Assembly (NCBI GenBank): GCA_030626025.1
Contig: DAOUPT010000020.1
Span: 1 to 52,628 of the forward strand
Reading direction: 5' to 3'
Length of the DNA stretch: 52,628 nt
From: Anderseniella sp.
GTDB taxonomy: Bacteria > Pseudomonadota > Alphaproteobacteria > Rhizobiales > Aestuariivirgaceae
This document shows, piece after piece, positions 18,241 through 24,716 of this stretch. The position numbers were made by a program, and so were the translations under genes. Each line of letters starts with the position of its first letter. Within the stretch, counting starts at the first letter, position 1. Under the pieces are notes generated by a model, which was not told where the DNA came from, searched no databases, and saw nothing but the letters and a program-made list of their open reading frames with translations.

Positions 18241-20205
18241 ATGAAACAGGATACCGAGACGATGACAAAGGTAACGCTGACAAGACGTTTGACTTTAACC
18301 GCAGCAACAATGAGCCTGGCGCTTGTGTCGAGCTTTATCGGTGCCCATGCAAATGGCTCAATTTTTTCCGGCAGTGCGGTTGCCGACACTGTCAGTGAAA
18401 CAGTGGCCCCGCCCGTGCCATTTTCGTCAGAAAACTCTACGGTTCCGACCCCTAAGAAGTCTGACAGCGATTATCCGCCAGCAGATTTTGATCCTGAGAA
18501 AAAGGAGGTTAAAACCGAAACGGGCAGCCAGCAGGGCAGCCAAGAAAAGGCTCAACAAAAATCTGGTGAAAATGCTGGCAATCAACAGCCGCCAAAAACT
18601 CAGCATAAATGGCCCAGTGCAAATCAGGCTGTGGCGCCACTAAAAGTATATCCGCCAAAAGAAGGTATCGACTTGACACCGCCAGCCAAAGCGCCGGTGG
18701 CAAAACCGGTAATGAAATACCCCGAATTTCCGTCAGTCGAATGGCCAAAGGAAAAGGTCGAATTACCCGAATATGCCCCATTTCCTTCGGTGAAAAATCC
18801 ACCGGCCGCTAAAACACCTGTAGCACCAGCAGCACCTTTAGTTGCTCAGTCGGCACCAAAAGTTGCAGCACCAACACCACCATCAGGCCAATGGGCCCCA
18901 CCGCCGCAACCCTGGCCTCAATCAGTTTGGCAACCGCCAGCAGCGAGTCAGGCTGAAGCGGAAAAAGCATTCAAGGATAATCAGGCTGCAATCAGGCGCC
19001 AGTGGGAAGCCATGCAGACAGAGCGCAAGGCTGCGTATGAAGCGGCCAAAGCCCAACAGGCTGAACAGGCAAAAATTATCAAAGCCCAGCAAGATGCGCA
19101 ACGGCGTTTGTATGAGGCCCAACAGGCAGAGCAAAAAGCAGCTTACGATGCTGCCCAGGCCAAAGGTGCTGAACAGGCAAAAGCAATCGAGGCTCAAAAA
19201 AGCGCCCAAAAGCGTTTGAATGAAGCCCAGGATGCAGAACGCAAGGCAGCTTATGCTGCTGCCAAGGCAGAACAGGAAACCCAGGAAAGAATTCTGAAAG
19301 CTCAACAGAGCGCTCAGCGCCGTTCAGCACAAGCCCAAGAAGCCCAGCGCAAATCAGCTAGCACTGCGGCCAATGCCAAGGCTGCCGAGCAGGCAAAAGC
19401 TGCACAGCAGGCCCAGCAAGACCAGGCAAAGCGCCAATGGCAAGCCAGACAAGCTGAAATGGAAAAAGCCCGCGCCGCCTATGAAGCCCAGCGCGTTGAG
19501 CAGGAAAAGATCATCAAGGCTGGTCAACTGGCTCTTAAACGCCAATGGGAAGCACAGCAAGCCGAGATGCAAAAAGCCCTTGCCGCCTACGAAGCCCAGC
19601 GCGCCGAGCAGGAAGCAGCTCAACAGGCTTTAATGAAAAAACAGGCTGCAGAAGCTGCTGCTCAGAACAAAGCGATTCAGGCGGAAATTGCCAGGCAACA
19701 GGCCGCTGCCGCAGCCGAAATGGCGCAACAGCAAAAAACAATGGAAGCCCAGCGCAAGGAGATGGAAGCGGAAATGGCAAAGCAGCGTGCAATAATGAAA
19801 GCTGAAATGGCCAAAATGCATCAGCAGGCCAAAACGGCACCGGTACCGCCAATGCCGCCAAAAGCTGCCGCACCGCAATACATAACCCCGCAAATCCTGA
19901 ACCAGCAAAAGGCGACACCACCAAAAGCCGCAGCTCCCCGCCCGGCACCGGTCCCGCAAGGCAACTGGTATGGAGGTCGCCAGCAATGGGGCTCAAATAA
20001 CAGGGGCAACGCCAATGGTAATTTCCGGGGCAATTGGGGTTTCCGGATGCAGCCGCAATGGCAATACCAGCAACAGATGCACCCGGCATGGCGCAATAAC
20101 CAGTACTGGCAAGGTCAAAACTGGCAAGGTCAAAACTGGCAGGGCCAAAACCGGCAGGGTCAACGTCCCTATCCCTACGGGCCAGGTTTTTACCCGCCGC
20201 GCTGA
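18241..20205 (+). CDS. Secreted repeat protein: six 36-residue Ala/Gln-rich coiled-coil units and a Trp/Gln/Asn-rich tail
   Basis: 654 residues from the ATG at 18241, preceded by GGGGA; a GTG 30 bases earlier is possible. A hydrophobic N-terminal segment (TAATMSLALVSSFIGAHA) should direct export. Residues 30-245 are Pro/Lys-rich, with YPP and WPK motifs. Residues 247-463 hold six 36-residue units of the type RRQWEAMQTERKAAYEAAKA, forming a long helical rod. More coiled coil (EMAKQRAIMKAEMAKMHQQ) follows to about 535. The tail is rich in Asn, Gln, Trp and Gly and ends with four WQGQN-type pentapeptides. It starts 26 bases after the pump gene. No function is known. Confidence 0.85.
   Translation: MKQDTETMTKVTLTRRLTLTAATMSLALVSSFIGAHANGSIFSGSAVADTVSETVAPPVPFSSENSTVPTPKKSDSDYPPADFDPEKKEVKTETGSQQGSQEKAQQKSGENAGNQQPPKTQHKWPSANQAVAPLKVYPPKEGIDLTPPAKAPVAKPVMKYPEFPSVEWPKEKVELPEYAPFPSVKNPPAAKTPVAPAAPLVAQSAPKVAAPTPPSGQWAPPPQPWPQSVWQPPAASQAEAEKAFKDNQAAIRRQWEAMQTERKAAYEAAKAQQAEQAKIIKAQQDAQRRLYEAQQAEQKAAYDAAQAKGAEQAKAIEAQKSAQKRLNEAQDAERKAAYAAAKAEQETQERILKAQQSAQRRSAQAQEAQRKSASTAANAKAAEQAKAAQQAQQDQAKRQWQARQAEMEKARAAYEAQRVEQEKIIKAGQLALKRQWEAQQAEMQKALAAYEAQRAEQEAAQQALMKKQAAEAAAQNKAIQAEIARQQAAAAAEMAQQQKTMEAQRKEMEAEMAKQRAIMKAEMAKMHQQAKTAPVPPMPPKAAAPQYITPQILNQQKATPPKAAAPRPAPVPQGNWYGGRQQWGSNNRGNANGNFRGNWGFRMQPQWQYQQQMHPAWRNNQYWQGQNWQGQNWQGQNRQGQRPYPYGPGFYPPR
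18979..19629 (+). repeat. Six tandem 108-base coding repeats
   Basis: Six in-frame units of 36 codons, with one extra Ala codon between units 4 and 5, make up the central rod of the secreted repeat protein. The units have diverged in DNA sequence but keep the pattern RR or KR, WEA or YEA, AE-K, AAY and EQAK-I-KA. This indicates old duplications held by selection on the protein. Confidence 0.8.
20107..20166 (+). repeat. Four tandem 15-base units coding WQGQN
   Basis: Four consecutive 15-base units (tggcaaggtcaaaac and variants) encode WQGQN three times and then RQGQR. The first two are identical, so this is a recent tandem expansion near the C-terminus of the repeat protein. Confidence 0.9.
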
Positions 20206-20258
20206 TCGCCCGGTAAACAGTTTGTAAAGTGTGTATTTGAGTAAAGGTTGAGTTTAAA

Positions 20259-20891
20259 GTGTTTTTGAGGTGCAAAATTTTCTGGCGTGTCGGTCTGGTT
20301 GCCTTTTTGGCGACCGGCTCCTTCGCCAATGCGGCCATCGCTGCAAGCACCAACCCCTGGGCCATGCCTCAGCAGCAAGGCCAGGGTCAGGGCAATGCTC
20401 AAGGAGGCTTTAATATGGGAGGTGGTTTCACCTTTGGTGGCAACACCCAGCAGCAATCAAACCTTGCTCCGCCGCAATTTGTTGCGCCAGCACCGGTAAT
20501 ACCCCAACAGGCAGTACCACAGCAAGTTGTGCCACAACAAGTCGTGCCTCAACCGCAAGCACCAGTAGCGCCCCGGCAACAATTTGGCATTTATCCGCCT
20601 TTGACCACCCAAAACTCTCCAACCCGATTGGGGCCAGCTCAGCCTGCCAGACCGTTGCTGCGCCAACCGGTTTCACCTTATTATCAGCCCCAGCCCTATG
20701 GCTATGGTCAAATGCCTTTTGGTTTTAATCCCGGTTTTGGCGGTTTCAACAATTTTGGTTTTGGGTTCGGTTTTGGCGGTGGCATGGGCAATGGCCTTAT
20801 TGCCCCGGGGCCGGTTTTCCCCGGCTACGCAAATCCATATTATCAAGGTTACGGGGCACCGCGATATCAAGCCCGACCGCAGGTCAGGTAA
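20259..20891 (+). CDS. Secreted Pro/Gln/Gly-rich low-complexity protein
   Basis: 210 residues from a GTG start, with AAAGG upstream. A signal peptide ends in NAAIA. The mature protein has a Gly/Gln part (residues 38-65), Pro/Val/Gln repeats of the PQQVVPQQ type (75-100), and a C-terminal Gly/Phe/Asn/Tyr-rich part (FGFGFGGGMGNG, NPYYQGYG). There is no cysteine after the leader and no recognised domain. Its composition and position link it to the repeat protein before it and the Gly/Asn/Trp-rich protein after it. It may be a structural matrix or surface protein, by inference. Confidence 0.8.
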   Translation: MFLRCKIFWRVGLVAFLATGSFANAAIAASTNPWAMPQQQGQGQGNAQGGFNMGGGFTFGGNTQQQSNLAPPQFVAPAPVIPQQAVPQQVVPQQVVPQPQAPVAPRQQFGIYPPLTTQNSPTRLGPAQPARPLLRQPVSPYYQPQPYGYGQMPFGFNPGFGGFNNFGFGFGFGGGMGNGLIAPGPVFPGYANPYYQGYGAPRYQARPQVR

Positions 20892-20996
20892 AACAGAATT
20901 TGTCCGGCCCGCGTGGGCTGGATTGACTAACGGGACCAACCTTTTTTCCCGGCATCAAGCACAAAAAAAGGAACACAGAGCAGAGAGACTAAAAAC

Positions 20997-21488
20997 ATGA
21001 AAAACTTTTTGAAAACAGCATTGGTTGTTGGCGGTGTTGCAGTTAGCGCACTTGTCATGGCTTCCAGCGCCCAGGCACAATGGGGCAACAACGGTTGGGG
21101 TAATAACAACAATTGGGGTAACAATTGGGGTAACAACGGCTGGGGCAACGGTCGCGGCAATGGCAGCGGCAGTGGCAGCTTTGGCATGAATTTCTCGGGT
21201 TCAGGCAATGGCCGTGGCAATGGTTGGGGTAACAACAATTGGCGCAACAACAACAATTGGCGCAACAACAACAGTGGTTGGGGCAACAACGGTTGGGGTA
21301 ACAATGCTCCCTGGAACAATGGTCCTTTCAACTTTAATGGCCCTTGGAATAACAACAATTGGGGCAACAACGGTTGGAACAATCGCCCAAATTGGGGTCC
21401 AGCACCTTATGGCTACGGCCCGGCGCCACGTCCACCAGTTGCAGCTCCTCGTGCACCGGCTGCTCCTGCAGCACCAAAAACCAACTAA
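20997..21488 (+). CDS. Secreted Gly/Asn/Trp-rich protein, sulfur-globule-protein-like
   Basis: 163 residues. A clean signal peptide ends in SSAQA. The mature part is almost entirely GWGNN, NNWGN and NNWRN repeats, then a Pro/Ala tail (APYGYGPAPRPP). The ribosome-binding site AGAGAGA precedes the ATG. Envelope proteins of sulfur globules in sulfur-oxidising bacteria have this kind of composition (short, exported, Gly/Asn/aromatic-rich repeats), and databases label many such proteins as the sulfur globule family. The likeness is compositional, so deposition of sulfur is not shown. A 19-bp RNA stem follows the stop. Confidence 0.8.
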   Translation: MKNFLKTALVVGGVAVSALVMASSAQAQWGNNGWGNNNNWGNNWGNNGWGNGRGNGSGSGSFGMNFSGSGNGRGNGWGNNNWRNNNNWRNNNSGWGNNGWGNNAPWNNGPFNFNGPWNNNNWGNNGWNNRPNWGPAPYGYGPAPRPPVAAPRAPAAPAAPKTN

Positions 21489-21510
21489 GCTGGTTTTGGG
21501 TATAAAACGC

Positions 21511-21549
21511 CAGCAGATTGCGGGTTGATCATCAACTTGCAGTCTGCTG
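21511..21549 (+). promoter_or_regulatory. 19-bp fully paired mRNA stem after the Gly/Asn/Trp-rich gene
   Basis: The arms cagcagattgcgggttgat and atcaacttgcagtctgctg are separated by one base. All three DNA mismatches become G-U pairs in RNA, so the transcript can pair along all 19 positions, less the few at the turn. No T tract follows. It is more likely a 3' stabiliser or processing site than a terminator, leaving the TPR gene downstream on the same transcript. Confidence 0.65.
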
Positions 21550-21578
21550 CGATTGCTTAACCATGGACAATTGTCAGT

Positions 21579-22241
21579 ATGAGTAACCAGGAAAAAAAAC
21601 CACAACATGAGCCTGCTAAAAGGGCACCTCTTGTTGTGGAGCCTAAACCGCGCCGCCGTCGCGGATTTTTCAGTTTGCTTTTCAGTCACCTTATGGTGGC
21701 GCTAATTGCGGTCATCGCTGTCAGCGCCTATATGCACTGGACCGATATTCTAAAATACACCGGTTCGCGCGTGTGTGCCTATGATGTGCTGGGCCAATAT
21801 GGTACCCAGCCCGTTAAAGTACCGCCAGTTGATTTGAAAAAATCGACCACAAAGAAGTCTGAAGAAAAAACCGAATCGCAAAAAACGCCTGCGGAAGAAA
21901 AGCCGCAGGCCGACACGTCTTCCACGCCGGAAAATGTTTTGAAAAGGCCTGGTTTTAAATCAGCATTGCAAGCTGCAAGAAAACTGTTTTGGGCGCAAGA
22001 TCCTTCAGCTCTTGCCGCCTATGAAAAACTGGTTGCAGAAAATCCTGAAAATGCAGATTTAAGGGCCGAATTGGGCAATGCTTATTTTAAAATGGGCAAA
22101 AAAGACAAGGCCGCCCAAACGTATGTAGAGGCCGCAAAGCAATTTGCCCGGCAAAAAGACAATGATAAAGTTGTCGGGATAAAAAACATTCTGAAAAAGT
22201 TTGCCCCTGAAAAACTTAAGAATATTGACATGGATCAATAA
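21579..22241 (+). CDS. Membrane-anchored TPR protein
   Basis: 220 residues. A basic cytoplasmic N-terminus (KPRRRRG) and one membrane helix (about 31-52) are followed by a Lys/Glu/Thr-rich linker (80-120). Two TPR-like helical pairs come next (ALAAYEKLVAENPENADLRA and LGNAYFKMGKKDKAAQTYVE). The positive-inside rule puts the TPR domain in the periplasm. TPR units hold partner proteins, here possibly the other products of this cluster. The ribosome-binding site is weak, so translation may depend on the upstream transcript. No family name is recognised. Confidence 0.8.
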   Translation: MSNQEKKPQHEPAKRAPLVVEPKPRRRRGFFSLLFSHLMVALIAVIAVSAYMHWTDILKYTGSRVCAYDVLGQYGTQPVKVPPVDLKKSTTKKSEEKTESQKTPAEEKPQADTSSTPENVLKRPGFKSALQAARKLFWAQDPSALAAYEKLVAENPENADLRAELGNAYFKMGKKDKAAQTYVEAAKQFARQKDNDKVVGIKNILKKFAPEKLKNIDMDQ

Positions 22242-22265
22242 AAACCGGCCCAGTAATTCGTAGAA

Positions 22266-22279
22266 ACAGTGTACACTGT
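22266..22279. promoter_or_regulatory. Perfect 14-base palindrome (candidate operator)
   Basis: acagtgtacactgt is its own reverse complement. It lies 24 bases after the TPR gene stop and 87 bases before the methionine-heptad gene. It could be a regulator binding site for the last gene, or, with the following ctttttcgttt, a weak terminator. Confidence 0.45.
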
Positions 22280-22295
22280 GCTTTTTCGTTTGATT

Positions 22296-22315
22296 CATAC
22301 GAAAATTTGAATATG
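22296..22315. promoter_or_regulatory. Recurrent catacgaaaatttgaatatg motif
   Basis: A near-palindrome with CATA/TATG arms around AAATTT. Variants occur at 10245-10263 and 7812-7829, in the same orientation, each in an intergenic region upstream of a gene. It is a candidate binding site for a shared regulator. Confidence 0.4.
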
Positions 22316-22366
22316 ATGGAAAAAATGGAAATGCATAAATACCTAAGGTAGCCCTCAGGGATAAAT

Positions 22367-22987
22367 ATGAAGAAGAAAACCGACAAAAAGGCAAAAAAAT
22401 CGACTGTAGACGTTCAAAACGTGGCGCCTCCTCAAGAGGTGCCCCATCAGAACGTCGCCATTCCCTTGGAGTCGGCTGAGCGTTTTTTCAAGACATTCGA
22501 AAAAAGCGCCCGCCGTTGGGAAATGATTGTTTATCCCGGCATGTTTATTGCTGTGATGTTTATGGCCTATGGTTTTTACCTGATCTACAATCTCACCAAC
22601 GACATGCGCCAGATGGTTTCGCGCTTTGATGATCCTGAAATTACCTCAAATTTGAGCAATCTTTCCGGTAACCTTAAGGCCTTGAACGACAACATTGCCA
22701 AAATGGCCAACCGGGTTGACAGCATGGCAAAAGATACCAGCCACATGTCAGCCAATACTGCTGCGATGTCGAAAAGCACCGCCCAGATGACCAAATACAT
22801 GGAATCGGTCAAATATATGGGCTCTATGGATCGTGAACTGAAAAAAATGAACGAGTCGGTTTACGTGATGAACCACAGCGTTAAGAGAATGGGAACTGAC
22901 ATGTCCCGCATGCGCCACGACATGACCAACATGAACCGCTCAGTCTCGCGCCCCCTCAACATGATGAACAAATTCCTGCCGTTTTAG
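22367..22987 (+). CDS. Membrane-anchored coiled coil with methionine heptads, unknown function
   Basis: 206 residues. A Lys-rich cytoplasmic N-terminus and one membrane helix (about 53-76, MIVYPGMFIAVMFMAYGF) precede a long extracytoplasmic coiled coil. Within residues 113-190 there are 15 methionines. Five in a row fall exactly seven residues apart (113, 120, 127, 134, 141), then another run of sevens and then a three/four pattern, so methionine fills the core positions of the coil. AGGGA precedes the ATG. I recognise no characterised family. It closes the cluster and is followed by hairpins. Possible roles are scaffolding, an oxidant sink or binding of soft metals, all inferred. Confidence 0.82.
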   Translation: MKKKTDKKAKKSTVDVQNVAPPQEVPHQNVAIPLESAERFFKTFEKSARRWEMIVYPGMFIAVMFMAYGFYLIYNLTNDMRQMVSRFDDPEITSNLSNLSGNLKALNDNIAKMANRVDSMAKDTSHMSANTAAMSKSTAQMTKYMESVKYMGSMDRELKKMNESVYVMNHSVKRMGTDMSRMRHDMTNMNRSVSRPLNMMNKFLPF

Positions 22988-23052
22988 ACCCTGGATCAAA
23001 CTGCAATTAGGTAGAGTCAGCTGATTGCAGGTAAGTTGATCGATTCTAATGG

Positions 23053-23096
23053 TTAGTGCATCTTATCTGCACGCATTGGCGTGCAGGTTGCACTAA
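23053..23096 (+). terminator. Two-level hairpin ending the envelope cluster
   Basis: Outer arms ttagtgca / tgcactaa enclose inner arms ctgcacgc / gcgtgcag, with a 4-base loop. It lies 66 bases after the last gene of the cluster and is followed by tgcttgttgcgttt. It is a likely transcription end or 3' stability structure. Confidence 0.6.
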
Positions 23097-23132
23097 TGCT
23101 TGTTGCGTTTAATCGCCTTCACTACCAAAGCT

Positions 23133-23165
23133 CCCTCATCACCGGATTTATTCAGGTGATGAGGG
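23133..23165. terminator. Hairpin between convergent genes
   Basis: A perfect 11-bp inverted repeat (ccctcatcacc / ggtgatgaggg) with an 11-base loop lies 35 bases beyond the stop of the minus-strand lyase gene. It probably ends transcription from one or both sides. Confidence 0.65.
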
Positions 23166-23199
23166 ATAAAGTGATGAGAGTGATTAAACGCGATATGCA

Positions 23200-24066
23200 T
23201 TAATCATACTGTTTTTCAGCCTCATAATATTCATCAAATCCAACCAGTCGTCTTAGTTCTGAAAATTCCAGCAAGGCACTGTCTGGATGATCGCCAGCCT
23301 TCATTTGCCTGAGGCTATCTTGCATCGCCCTCATGGCAGCAGACAAAATTGTCAGAGGATAGGCGGCTATATTGTAGCCTAGCTTGTGCAATTCATCAGC
23401 AGAAACCATTGGTGTTTTGCCCCCTTCAAGCATATTGGCCATGTGAAGGCCGGGCACTTGGCGGGTGATTGTTTCCAGCTCTTGCAAAGAGTGCGGAGCC
23501 TCGACAAACAAAATGTCCGCGCCGAGATCTGCAAATGCTTTTGCCCGCCAGAGCGCTTCATCAAGCCCTTCAGTATGACGGGCATCGGTACGCGCCAGAA
23601 TAAGGATATCTAAGCCAGCTTCTCGCGCATCTACCGCCGCCTTTATGCGGGTAACTGCCTCATTGCGTGATACAACAGCTTTGCCTCGGGTATGCCCGCA
23701 GCGCTTGGGTGAAACCTGATCTTCGATCATGATAGCGGCAAACCCGGCCCGGGCATAAAGGTCGACAGTACGGCGAATATTTAGAGCGTTACCATACCCG
23801 GTGTCGCCATCACCGATCACCGGTATGGTGCTTGCTGCACAAATATTACGCCCCTGATCAAGCATTTCGCCAAAAGAAATCAGACCGGTATCAGGCGCCC
23901 CGAGACGGGCGGCAGAAACCGCAAAGCCGGACATAAAGGTGAAAGAAAACCCGGCATCGGCAATCATTTTTACCGACAACCCATCCCAGCAGCACGGCAT
24001 GACATGGCAGGTATCCTGGGCCAGCAATTGGCGTAATTTATCGGCAGGCGTTTTAGCTGTCATCAT
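23200..24066 (-). CDS. Isocitrate lyase / PEP mutase family lyase
   Basis: 288 residues from the ATG at 24066 (a second ATG follows at once). The family barrel is shown by DGLSVKMIADAGF, DGDTGYGNALN (metal site), MIEDQVSPKRCGH, LARTDARHTEGLDEA and LFVEAP. The catalytic cysteine motif KRCGH of (methyl)isocitrate lyases is intact. The enzyme therefore probably cleaves a 2-hydroxy- or methyl-substituted dicarboxylic or tricarboxylic acid, or decarboxylates oxaloacetate. It is shorter than classical isocitrate lyase and not clearly PrpB. The start overlaps the end of the psiE gene by 14 bases, so the two are co-translated. Confidence 0.88.
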   Translation of the reverse strand: MMTAKTPADKLRQLLAQDTCHVMPCCWDGLSVKMIADAGFSFTFMSGFAVSAARLGAPDTGLISFGEMLDQGRNICAASTIPVIGDGDTGYGNALNIRRTVDLYARAGFAAIMIEDQVSPKRCGHTRGKAVVSRNEAVTRIKAAVDAREAGLDILILARTDARHTEGLDEALWRAKAFADLGADILFVEAPHSLQELETITRQVPGLHMANMLEGGKTPMVSADELHKLGYNIAAYPLTILSAAMRAMQDSLRQMKAGDHPDSALLEFSELRRLVGFDEYYEAEKQYD

Positions 24067-24535
24067 CACTTTTAGCCATTTGAGCATCGGAGGGGAATTT
24101 GTAAGAGCCATAGCGCAAAACCAGTGATGCACCAGCCAATAGCAGAATGCTGCCGGAAACCACCAGAATGGTTTGCCCATCCAGCGTTTCATGCTGATTG
24201 GCAATGGAAATCAACAGCCGGGTGAGGGCGGTGATGGCGACATAAATCAAAAATCGTACCGGCATGCGATTGGTTTTGAAGTAAATACCGACCATTGCGC
24301 CAATTTCCAGATAAATAAACAGCAGCAGCAAATCTTCAATTGTGGCGTGGCCTTTTGTAACCATTCCCCAAAATGCGTACAGAGAGGCCCATATTGTTGC
24401 CGCACCAATGGCAAACAAAGCCAGTTGATGGAACACATTAACCAGCAGGTTTCCCAATTCATCCGAAAATAAACGCAGTTTTTCATCATAAGATTTAAAA
24501 AGTGACTTTGCCTGTTTGTCTGACGAACCGGACAT
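24053..24535 (-). CDS. PsiE family membrane protein
   Basis: 160 residues with four predicted membrane helices. The PsiE signature is clear: a charged N-terminus, then FIYLEIGAMVGIYFKTNRMP and VRFLIYVAITALTRLLI. In enterobacteria psiE is induced by phosphate starvation, but its molecular role is unknown. Here the gene is divergent from the PodJ-like gene and overlaps the lyase gene downstream. No pho box was identified. Confidence 0.9.
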   Translation of the reverse strand: MSGSSDKQAKSLFKSYDEKLRLFSDELGNLLVNVFHQLALFAIGAATIWASLYAFWGMVTKGHATIEDLLLLFIYLEIGAMVGIYFKTNRMPVRFLIYVAITALTRLLISIANQHETLDGQTILVVSGSILLLAGASLVLRYGSYKFPSDAQMAKSDDDS

Positions 24536-24716
24536 GCGCGCCTCCCATATGCTGATTTTTGTTGGCTTATTCTAACAATTTTAAAAACATCTGCAGCTTT
24601 TTAACTGAATATTTACCAAAAAAGTTAACGTTTGGCCTTGTAGTTATTTTCCGCACGTTTGCCCTTGGTGGTGATTCTGTTGCATTTGTGTGGCGTAAAA
24701 AGAGAAAGAGTTTGTA

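Noticed and set aside
18979-20166. Regular repeats that might suggest a CRISPR array
   Set aside because: The units are contiguous, in frame, without unique spacers, and lie inside a coding gene.
19535-20365. Antisense frame of 276 codons opposite the repeat protein
   Set aside because: It reads the complement of Ala/Gln repeats and has no ribosome-binding site; its length comes from repeat composition.
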